Below, piece after piece: positions 12,721 to 18,692 of a DNA stretch of 19,672 nucleotides (its first letter is position 1; each line of letters begins with the position of its first letter). The notes below the pieces were generated by a model. That model made no database searches. It was not told the origin of the DNA and worked only from the letters and a program-made list of their open reading frames with translations. The stretch spans positions 1-19,672 of the forward strand of contig CAZTFV010000014.1 of assembly GCA_964613075.1 (NCBI GenBank), in the 5' to 3' direction. This DNA is from CAYWEP01 sp964613075. Lineage in GTDB: Bacteria > Patescibacteriota > Microgenomatia > Levybacterales > UBA12049. The translations under genes and the position numbers were made by a program.

Positions 12721-13128
12721 GTTGTTTGCTTCTTGCCTTTTAAAAATGCTGACCACTTTAAATAGTATTCCCGCCAGAATCATCCCGAATACCCCCTGCA
12801 AGAGTGCGTGTTCATGCCCAAATAATTTTGTATACAGATAGACACCAAAAAACGAGGAGAATAAAACAAAAGGCATTGTTCTTATTTCATATTTCCGGTC
12901 ATACAAAAAAACCAATAGGAAAAATGCGGTAAAGAAGAGGCTAGTCGTTCCTATGGCTCTGACTGTCGCAATATCAAGCAGCAACCCGGCAAGAAAAGCA
13001 AACAAGAATATTGTCGTGTTTTTTGATAAGACAAGCAAAATAAGCGAGTACAGTAGCGTAATCGGTAGGCTTGTTAGAGTTGCTTCAACAAGTATCACAA
13101 TGAATAAGCCAAATAGTAGTACGGGCAT
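12715..13128 (-). CDS. mreD: Rod-shape-determining protein MreD
   Basis: 137 residues from the ATG at 13128 (MPVLLFGLFIVILVEATLTS). About five hydrophobic helices with few charges, in the position and size expected of MreD, which links MreC to PBP2 and RodA in the membrane. Family sequence is poorly conserved, so the call rests largely on gene order mreB-mreC-mreD-mrdA and topology. FAFLAGLLLDIATVRAIGTT matches the commonly conserved central G-LLDI region. The start follows the mreC stop by one base; a longer start at 13149 would overlap mreC. The TGA stop and the last residues come from the heptad repeat that follows, so the original C-terminus may have been altered. Confidence 0.85.
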   Translation of the reverse strand: MPVLLFGLFIVILVEATLTSLPITLLYSLILLVLSKNTTIFLFAFLAGLLLDIATVRAIGTTSLFFTAFFLLVFLYDRKYEIRTMPFVLFSSFFGVYLYTKLFGHEHALLQGVFGMILAGILFKVVSIFKRQEANNI

Positions 13129-13129
13129 G

Positions 13130-13927
13130 TTAGTTTGAGAGCAATACAAAGACTGTTGTTAATTTCGGTATATCAAGGAGGGATTGGACTTTTGCTGTTT
13201 GAAAAAGACTGCTGGCTTTTTTATCGACGGAAACGATTTTACCGATTATTAAATCCGGTGGATAGCCTTTGCCTTGCGTATCCAGATCTCCCTTCGTCAC
13301 AACCACATCCGAAACGGTAAGCTTTTCGGATAATACCACATTATCAAGCACCATTACACCATTTCCCCCTCCGTTAACAATCCCTAACGCATTTGTCTGC
13401 GATGTCCTACCGGTGAGAGAACTGTCTGTATCGGTTAGTAACCGTACCAAAGATAGATGCGGCGATACTTTGGTGATTTTACCTACAAGATTGTTCTCAT
13501 ATACCACAACGTACCCGCTATCCACACTGTCGCTTGTCCCTTTGTCGATAATAAGCTCACTAGGCTGAGATACGCCAGGAATCAGACCTTTTGTTCCGAC
13601 AATAGTTGCGGGAAGCAGTGATTTAATCGATATTTGAGCTGTCTGGAATTGGTCACGAAGCGCTTTCACTTCATTTTCGAGTGATTTCTGTTTACTCAAT
13701 TGCTCCGTGAGCTTTCTGTATTCATTCCGAAGCTTCTGTTCGCTACTTCCCAATCCGTACGTCATACCACCAAATATACTATGCAATGATCTTTGTGCCG
13801 GAAGCGTAAGTAGTTCAAATGTCCCTGTCACTCCAGAAAAAAAGGGTACGCGGAAAATAAGAATAGCGAGAAACGATAGGACAAAAAAAACAAACGCGGT
13901 AAGGAATAAACTCCGCCTTTTTTGCAT
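13130..13927 (-). CDS. mreC: Rod-shape-determining protein MreC
   Basis: 265 residues from the ATG at 13927 (MQKRRSLFLTAF). One N-terminal membrane helix (LFLTAFVFFVLSFLAILIF), a coiled coil (SSEQKLRNEYRKLTEQLSKQ and KSLENEVKALRDQF), then the beta-barrel domains with LPATIVGTKGLIPG, LIIDKGTSDSVDSGYVVVYE, LVGKITKVSPHLSLVRLLTD, GIVNGGG and GYPPDLIIGKIVSV, as usual for MreC. It organises PBP2 outside the membrane. A longer TTG start at 13963 is rejected: that TTG is part of the -35 box of a promoter whose -10 ends 7 nt before the ATG. mreB lies upstream, separated by repeats, so mreC has its own promoter as well as possible read-through. Confidence 0.94.
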   Translation of the reverse strand: MQKRRSLFLTAFVFFVLSFLAILIFRVPFFSGVTGTFELLTLPAQRSLHSIFGGMTYGLGSSEQKLRNEYRKLTEQLSKQKSLENEVKALRDQFQTAQISIKSLLPATIVGTKGLIPGVSQPSELIIDKGTSDSVDSGYVVVYENNLVGKITKVSPHLSLVRLLTDTDSSLTGRTSQTNALGIVNGGGNGVMVLDNVVLSEKLTVSDVVVTKGDLDTQGKGYPPDLIIGKIVSVDKKASSLFQTAKVQSLLDIPKLTTVFVLLSN

Positions 13928-13934
13928 ATGAAAC

Positions 13935-13963
13935 ATTGTAGTCCGTAAGCTTCTATATGGCAA
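13935..13963 (-). promoter_or_regulatory. mreC promoter
   Basis: Reverse strand: TTGCCA (13958-13963, 5/6), 17-bp spacer, TACAAT (13935-13940, 5/6), then 7 nt to the ATG at 13927. Confidence 0.65.
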
Positions 13964-13997
13964 GCTTCATGTCTACCTGTTTTGTTTCATTCTCTCC

Positions 13998-14095
13998 ATT
14001 GTTCTATTGTTAAATTGTTATATTGTTACCTCTCCCCTTTGGGGAGAGGGGAGGTGAGGGGAACAATTCAGCAATGTAGCAATATAACAATAGTA
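13998..14095. repeat. Octamer foldback between mreC and mreB
   Basis: The left arm is four 8-mers (attgttct, attgttaa, attgttat, attgttac; 13998-14029), and the right arm is four (caattcag, caatgtag, caatataa, caatagta; 14064-14095). Between them lies a strong hairpin, CCTCTCCCC-TTT-GGGGAGAGG (14029-14049), and a G-rich tail. The right arm shares CAATTCAGCAATG exactly with the repeat inside fmt at 18885. Confidence 0.8.
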
Positions 14096-14103
14096 GTAAA
14101 TTT

Positions 14104-14197
14104 ATAGGACTTACGCAGTTATTCTTCGAGCGAGGCTGATTAAGCCGAGTCGAGAAGTTCTCGACAAGCTCGAACAATAAGAATTTGCGTAAGTCGT
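14104..14197 (-). mobile_element. 94-bp MITE-like palindromic element, copy 2, with 4-bp duplication ATTT
   Basis: Reverse complement of the element at 3390-3483 with one substitution (A to G within GGCTAATTAAGCC). Direct repeats ATTT lie at 14100-14103 and 14198-14201. The right one overlaps the last two bases of the mreB stop codon (14200-14202), so the element sits immediately after the gene without damaging it. Confidence 0.82.
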
Positions 14198-14199
14198 AT

Positions 14200-15345
14200 T
14201 TACTTCAGTCCCCCAGTCACCTTCACTCTTGAAAGAATTGAATCATCCTCCAGCACCTTTCCTGCCCCTCGAACAACAGTGGTGAGGGGGTCTTCGGCGA
14301 GGATGACAGGCATATGCGTTCGTTCAACAATCAGTTGATCAAGACCTGAGAGGAGAGCTCCGCCTCCTGTGAGTAAGATACCATGCTCAAGAATATCTGA
14401 GATTAACTCAGGCGGTGCGTCTTCTATCACATCGGCTACTCCTTCAACGATTCTTGTTATGACCGGAGATAGTGCTTCGCGGACTTCGGATTCTGAAACA
14501 CGAAGTGTTCTGGGAAGTCCGGTTTCCAAGTCCCGTCCTCTCACTATAGCCATTCTTTCTTCCCTCTCTATTCCATCTTCTTGTTTTTCCTCTTTACTCA
14601 CTTTTGACTTTTGACTTTTAACTTTTAACTTTTTTTGGTATGCGCTGCCTATTCGAATTTTCAGATCTTCTGCTGTTCTGTCGCCAAGCAGTATCCCGTG
14701 GCGCAAACGCATATAATGAAGGATTGCCTGATCCATATCGTCTCCTGCTAGCCTCAGGGATTTGCTGACGACGATACCGCCAAGGGAAATAATGGCAATT
14801 TCTGTTGTTCCACCGCCAATATCAACGACCATAATACCGGTTGACTGAAAGACCGAGATACCTTGACCAATGGCTGCCGCCATAGGCTCTTCAATGAGAA
14901 ATGCCTCGCGGGCACCTGCAGAGAGTGCTGCCTCCCAAACTGCCCGGCGTTCAACTTCGGTAACTGCGGAAGGAATGCCGATAACAACACGTGGCCTTGC
15001 CCAAAGCGATGGCAAAAAGCTACCGAATTCATGGATCTGGCGTATGTAGTAAGCTATCATCACCTCAGTTGCGTCAAAATCCGCGATGACTCCTCCCCGC
15101 AGCGGACGGATAGTGACAATAGACACAGGCGTCTTCCCTACCATTTTTTTCGCCTCGCTGCCTATGGCAATGAGCTTTTTGCTCTTTTTTTGCAAGGCGA
15201 CAACGGATGGCTCGCGGATGACAATACCCTTCCCCCTTACCCATATCAGCGTATTAGCAGTACCTAAATCTATACCCACGTCGTGGGAAAAGAGAGAAAA
15301 AATACGATCAATCATACCTTTTTGACCCGCCCAACTTTCACTCAT
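14200..15345 (-). CDS. mreB: Rod-shape-determining protein MreB (bacterial actin)
   Basis: 381 residues from the ATG at 15345. An ATPase that polymerises under the membrane and directs wall elongation. Actin-fold motifs: phosphate-1 DVGIDLGTANTLIWVRGKGI, connect-1 region EPMAAAIGQG, phosphate-2 MVVDIGGGTTEIAIISLGG, adenosine motif LLTGGGALLSGLDQLI, and GRDLETGLPR. Between GSAYQ and RMAIVRGRDL it carries KKLKVKSQKSKVSKEEKQED (about 237-260), part of which comes from four 7-mers; MreB relatives have a shorter loop here. The start was chosen because AAGGTG lies 5 nt before this ATG, the only good ribosome-binding site in the window. MIDRIFSLF at 15315 is where many CPR homologues begin and remains possible. 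A TTG at 15372 is unlikely. First gene of the wall cluster. Confidence 0.96.
   Translation of the reverse strand: MSESWAGQKGMIDRIFSLFSHDVGIDLGTANTLIWVRGKGIVIREPSVVALQKKSKKLIAIGSEAKKMVGKTPVSIVTIRPLRGGVIADFDATEVMIAYYIRQIHEFGSFLPSLWARPRVVIGIPSAVTEVERRAVWEAALSAGAREAFLIEEPMAAAIGQGISVFQSTGIMVVDIGGGTTEIAIISLGGIVVSKSLRLAGDDMDQAILHYMRLRHGILLGDRTAEDLKIRIGSAYQKKLKVKSQKSKVSKEEKQEDGIEREERMAIVRGRDLETGLPRTLRVSESEVREALSPVITRIVEGVADVIEDAPPELISDILEHGILLTGGGALLSGLDQLIVERTHMPVILAEDPLTTVVRGAGKVLEDDSILSRVKVTGGLK
14601..14628 (-). repeat. Four tandem 7-mers inside mreB
   Basis: cttttga, cttttga, cttttaa, cttttaa on the plus strand, then a T run. Same unit as at 7701-7728 in topA. It encodes LKVKSQKSKV in the loop before MAIVRGRDL. 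Confidence 0.88.
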
Positions 15346-15350
15346 TCTAT

Positions 15351-15356
15351 CACCTT
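15351..15356 (-). promoter_or_regulatory. mreB ribosome-binding site
   Basis: Reverse strand AAGGTG, 5 nt before the ATG at 15345. It decides the start and stands out because the other genes have no such sequence. Confidence 0.55.
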
Positions 15357-15390
15357 GTTGTACCTGTGCCAATATGATAGGATGAGAACA

Positions 15391-15483
15391 ATTCCTAATT
15401 AACCTAATTGACCTAATTTCTAAATCATTTTTAGAATTGGGATTTTTTTTAGATCAATTAGAAATTAGAATAATTAAAAATTC
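15391..15483. repeat. AT-rich repeat between mreB and the O-antigen-ligase-like gene
   Basis: Direct CCTAATT-type units (cctaatt, aacctaattg, acctaattt) face ATTAGAA-type units (caattagaaattagaataatt) in inverted orientation, giving a loose foldback. TAGAAT (15466-15471) 12 nt before the downstream ATG is a possible -10. The units resemble those at 18559-18692. Confidence 0.6.
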
Positions 15484-17892
15484 ATGAACGCCCTCCATAT
15501 CTGTAACAAGGTCATAGAGTATTCTTTCTACGCTCTTTTTTTCTTCGTCCCTCTTGCCCTTACCAATAGTAATTCGGAGCTATTTGAACTCACGAAAATG
15601 TGGCTGACATGGGGCTTGACAATTATTATTGCGACAGCCTGGATATGCAAGATGATTCTTCAAAGAAGGATTCATATTCAAAAAACGCCTCTTGATATTC
15701 CTCTCGCCCTCTTTTTGCTATCACAAGTTATCTCTACGATCTTTTCACTTGATAGTAGGATTTCTTTGTGGGGTTATTACTCGCGTTTTAACGGCGGGCT
15801 TCTCTCACTTGCATCGTATGTTTTTCTGTACTATGCATTTGTCTCGAATGTCTTTAATAATAAAAGGGCTGAAGAATCCTCACCCGGACAATTCAGACTT
15901 TCATTTTTTGCTGGAGCAATCAGTACAGGATTTTTAGGTTTTTTTCTTACCCTTGCGAGCAAAACTCCATTTTTCCTCATATCAAGCGTTGTCATATCGT
16001 TTTTCCTTTTCGTTCTTGCATACCGCGCGCGGCCGCTATATCGAGTCTTTTATATCTGCCTGGTTTCGGGATTGCTTGTGGTTTTGTGGGGGCTCCCGTC
16101 GCATTTTGGCAATGATCCAACCTGTCTTCTTTTTCGACAGGCGTTTGATGTCTCTTGCTGGACAGAGGCATTTCGGCCGACTATCCGTATTTTCTCGACG
16201 CTTGGCCAGCCTGCGTGGCTGGCTGCGTATTTGGCAGTTCTCCTCTTGCCGGTAATTGCATATTTTACCTACCTTTCAGTACAGGAAAAACCCCTGACAA
16301 AACCGCGCCTTTACCTTCTTGTCGCATACTGGCTTCTTCTTGTGCTTTTTTACCTTGACCTCACATTTGCGGGCACGAGAGCAGGATTTATGGCATTTTG
16401 GGCAGCAAATTTATTTTTCTGGACACTGGTCTTTATAAAATGCCTCCTCGCAAAGACAGACAAGCGCGTGTGGCTTAAATCATTTCTCATAACCAATATC
16501 ACTTTTCTCCTTATTACCTTTTTCTTTGGATTACCAATCGGACAACTACAAAAATATACATTCCCCAATCTCCTCAGCTCTCTTACGCAATCGGTATTTG
16601 CACAAGAAACAGGACAAGGAAAACAGAAGCAACAAGCAACAGAACCAGCACCTGGTTCTCTTGACTCGGGTATTACCGATTCAGGGAAAATCCGCCTTCT
16701 TGTCTGGAGGGGTGCGATTGATATCTGGAAAGCAAATCCGCTTTTTGGCAGCGGTGTTGAGACGTACGCCTTCGCGTATTACAAGCACAGACCAGCAGAA
16801 CATAATATGACATCGGAGTGGGATTATTTGTATAACAAAGCGCACAATGAGTATCTCAATTATCTTGCAACAACCGGCACATTCGGTTTTGGGACCTATG
16901 TCCTTATGAGTTTGTGGTTTTTTGTCGTGGTCGGCAAAAAAATGTATCAGGAACGAAAAAATGCACTTGATCGAAACTCGATCATAACTATTTCTCTCCT
17001 TGGTGCGTATATCGCAATCGTCATTAGCAACTTTCTCGGTTTCTCCGTTGTTATAATAAATATCTTTCTTTTTCTTATTCCTGCCTTTGTTTTTGCTCCC
17101 GAGCACATGCTCCGCAGCAAACACGAAGTGTCATCGGTCAAAAAGCACACCGACTTTCTTCCTGTCTCTGGATTCCAGTGGATGGGAATTGTCCTCATGT
17201 CGCTTTTTGCCTGCTATTTGCTCATTCTTCTTATCACATTTTGGCGGGCGGATCGGGCATATGCGCTTGGCTACAACTTGGATCGGGTTGGTGATTATCA
17301 AGGAGCGTATGCAAGGCTGAAGCAGGCTGTTGCTCTGCGTTCTTCTGAACCTGTTTTTAAAGATGAGTATGCATACAATAATATCGCTCTTGCGCTTTCC
17401 CTATATCAAGCAAACCAAGCAACAACAGCAGCGAGCCTTGCACAGACAGCAATCGCGCTGAATAACGAGATCGTGACGAATTACCCAAATAATCTGCTCT
17501 TCTGGAAAAATCGCGTCCGCATCTTCTATGCATTAGGTCAGCTGGATGCAAAATACCTGCCTACTGCCGTACAGGCGATACAGAAAGCGCATGAATTGGC
17601 ACCAACGGATGCGAAGATCTCTTATAACCTGGGCGTCATTCTGGAACAGGCAGGACAGACAGAGCAAGCAGTGAAAGCGCTTGAGGAAACAATAAAACTA
17701 AAACCAGACTATCAAGACGCATACTACGCGCTTGGATTGTTATACAGACAGCTTGCAACCGACGGAGGACAAACCGTCGTCAAACCTGATATGCAGGAAA
17801 AAGCAATACAAACAATGCGCTTTGTGCTTGATAAATTGAACCCCAAAAACCAACAAGTCATTAATGAGCTTAAGAAATGGGGAGCGTTGTAA
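15484..17892 (+). CDS. O-antigen ligase/polymerase-like membrane protein (Wzy_C) with C-terminal TPRs
   Basis: 802 residues. The first two thirds contain roughly ten or more membrane helices, starting YSFYALFFFVPLALT. The ligase-type region includes TFAGTRAGFMAFWAANLFFW with the conserved Arg, an extracellular loop (about 365-405, Gln-rich, with GKQKQQATEPAPGS), and GSGVETYAFAYYK followed by YNKAHNEYLNYLATTGTFGFG. That is the His-Asn-x-Tyr-Leu pattern of Wzy_C proteins, which join glycan chains from a lipid carrier to an acceptor. After a last helix (about 562-585) come tetratricopeptide repeats: DRVGDYQGAYARLKQAVALR, AYNNIALALSLYQ, and AKISYNLGVILEQAGQTEQA with VKALEETIKLKPDYQDAYYA. The acceptor is unknown; a surface glycan or glycoprotein is likely. 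It starts at ATG without a ribosome-binding site and is divergent from mreB. Confidence 0.88.
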   Translation: MNALHICNKVIEYSFYALFFFVPLALTNSNSELFELTKMWLTWGLTIIIATAWICKMILQRRIHIQKTPLDIPLALFLLSQVISTIFSLDSRISLWGYYSRFNGGLLSLASYVFLYYAFVSNVFNNKRAEESSPGQFRLSFFAGAISTGFLGFFLTLASKTPFFLISSVVISFFLFVLAYRARPLYRVFYICLVSGLLVVLWGLPSHFGNDPTCLLFRQAFDVSCWTEAFRPTIRIFSTLGQPAWLAAYLAVLLLPVIAYFTYLSVQEKPLTKPRLYLLVAYWLLLVLFYLDLTFAGTRAGFMAFWAANLFFWTLVFIKCLLAKTDKRVWLKSFLITNITFLLITFFFGLPIGQLQKYTFPNLLSSLTQSVFAQETGQGKQKQQATEPAPGSLDSGITDSGKIRLLVWRGAIDIWKANPLFGSGVETYAFAYYKHRPAEHNMTSEWDYLYNKAHNEYLNYLATTGTFGFGTYVLMSLWFFVVVGKKMYQERKNALDRNSIITISLLGAYIAIVISNFLGFSVVIINIFLFLIPAFVFAPEHMLRSKHEVSSVKKHTDFLPVSGFQWMGIVLMSLFACYLLILLITFWRADRAYALGYNLDRVGDYQGAYARLKQAVALRSSEPVFKDEYAYNNIALALSLYQANQATTAASLAQTAIALNNEIVTNYPNNLLFWKNRVRIFYALGQLDAKYLPTAVQAIQKAHELAPTDAKISYNLGVILEQAGQTEQAVKALEETIKLKPDYQDAYYALGLLYRQLATDGGQTVVKPDMQEKAIQTMRFVLDKLNPKNQQVINELKKWGAL

Positions 17893-17990
17893 TAGTTATT
17901 AGTTATGAGTGCTAAGTTATAAGTTTGATGAGTAATCTTAGGTAACTTCTCATTGCTAACTCATAACTCATAATTTATAATTCATAACTT
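17893..17990. repeat. Heptad foldback upstream of def (14 units)
   Basis: Fourteen 7-mers: tagttat twice, gagtgct, aagttat, aagtttg, atgagta, atcttag, gtaactt, ctcattg, ctaactc, ataactc, ataattt, ataattc, ataactt. The two halves are partly complementary. It fills the whole gap between the two genes and supplies the def promoter. Confidence 0.8.
17953..17981 (+). promoter_or_regulatory. def promoter, made of repeat sequence
   Basis: TTGCTA (17953-17958, 4/6), 17-bp spacer, TATAAT (17976-17981, perfect), 13 nt to the ATG at 17995. The leader would be only about 6-7 nt. Both boxes lie in heptad units. Confidence 0.6.
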
Positions 17991-17994
17991 AACT

Positions 17995-18558
17995 ATGTTA
18001 CATATCGTTCAGGCACCAAATAACGTCCTCTCGGGTATAGCCAAACCAATCGGAAAAATTGATAAATCTATTCTTTCTCTCATTTCTGAGATGGGAAAAT
18101 CCTTGCTTTCCGCAAAAGAGCCAGAGGGTGTTGGGCTGGCAGCGCCGCAGGTCGGCAGATCTTTACAGCTTTTTATTGTCAAAGAGTCAAAACAGTCTCC
18201 TCTTTTGGTTTTTATAAACCCCAAGCTTGCCATTGCAAAACACGCGAAACTTATTCCTCAAAAGAGGGATGGCAAGGGTGAAAAAGAAGATGAAGTGAAA
18301 CTGGAAGGGTGTCTGTCGCTAAAGGATGTATGGGGTGCGGTGCGACGCTTTGACATCGTTGAGGTGACCTACCTTGACGAACACGGAAAAAAACACCTGC
18401 AAACGTTTACCGGTTTTTTGGCGACCATCATCCAGCATGAAGTCGATCATCTCCAGGGCATTTTATTCCCAAAACGAGTACTCGAACAAAAAGAAAAACT
18501 GTATAAGTCAAAGAAGGATGAAAAGGGCGAGACGGTATTTGAGGAAATGACAATATAA
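17995..18558 (+). CDS. def: Peptide deformylase
   Basis: 187 residues. It removes the N-formyl group from nascent proteins with a metal-activated water. All three motifs are present: G45-V-G-L-A-A-P-Q52 (GxGxAAxQ); EGCLS with metal ligand C106; and QH148-E149-VDH152 (HExxH) with catalytic Glu and two His ligands. The stretch between motifs 1 and 2 is lengthened by a charged insert (KHAKLIPQKRDGKGEKEDEV, 80-99). The C-terminus is a lysine-rich tail (EQKEKLYKSKKDEKGE). fmt follows in the same direction 134 bases on. No ribosome-binding site; the start is set by the promoter and by the family's usual opening (LHIVQAPNNVL). Confidence 0.96.
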   Translation: MLHIVQAPNNVLSGIAKPIGKIDKSILSLISEMGKSLLSAKEPEGVGLAAPQVGRSLQLFIVKESKQSPLLVFINPKLAIAKHAKLIPQKRDGKGEKEDEVKLEGCLSLKDVWGAVRRFDIVEVTYLDEHGKKHLQTFTGFLATIIQHEVDHLQGILFPKRVLEQKEKLYKSKKDEKGETVFEEMTI

Positions 18559-18692
18559 ATTCCTAAGTCCTAATTCCTAATAAGACTTAGGCATTTGGAC
18601 ATTAGATGTTTTGTCCTTCGACTCCGCTCAGGATGGTTCAGATGGTGAGCTTGTCGAACCATTAGAAATTAGGTATTAGAAATTAGAAATTT
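18559..18692. repeat. Composite repeat between def and fmt
   Basis: The left part is 7-mers of TTCCTAA/GTCCTAA type. The centre is the interspersed module CCTTCGACTCCGCTCAGG ... GAGCTTGTCGAACC (18614-18660), whose TTCGAC/GTCGAA ends are inverted. The right part is attagaa, attaggt, attagaa, attagaa (18661-18688). The outer parts are inverted copies of each other. I have the impression that the central module recurs in other CPR genomes; this was not checked. Confidence 0.7.
18651..18679 (+). promoter_or_regulatory. Possible fmt promoter
   Basis: TTGTCG (18651-18656), 17-bp spacer, TATTAG (18674-18679, 4/6), 13 nt to the ATG at 18693, the same geometry as def. The -35 match is weak. The -35 lies in the central repeat module and the -10 in the heptads. 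Confidence 0.35.

Noticed and set aside
13928..13963. TTG start of mreC at 13963
   Set aside because: It is part of TTGCCA, the -35 of a well-spaced promoter ending 7 nt before the ATG at 13927.
14029..14049. CCTCTCCCC-TTT-GGGGAGAGG hairpin as an attachment site or regulatory RNA
   Set aside because: It lies at the centre of an octamer foldback and looks like a common interspersed motif; nothing else supports a specific function.
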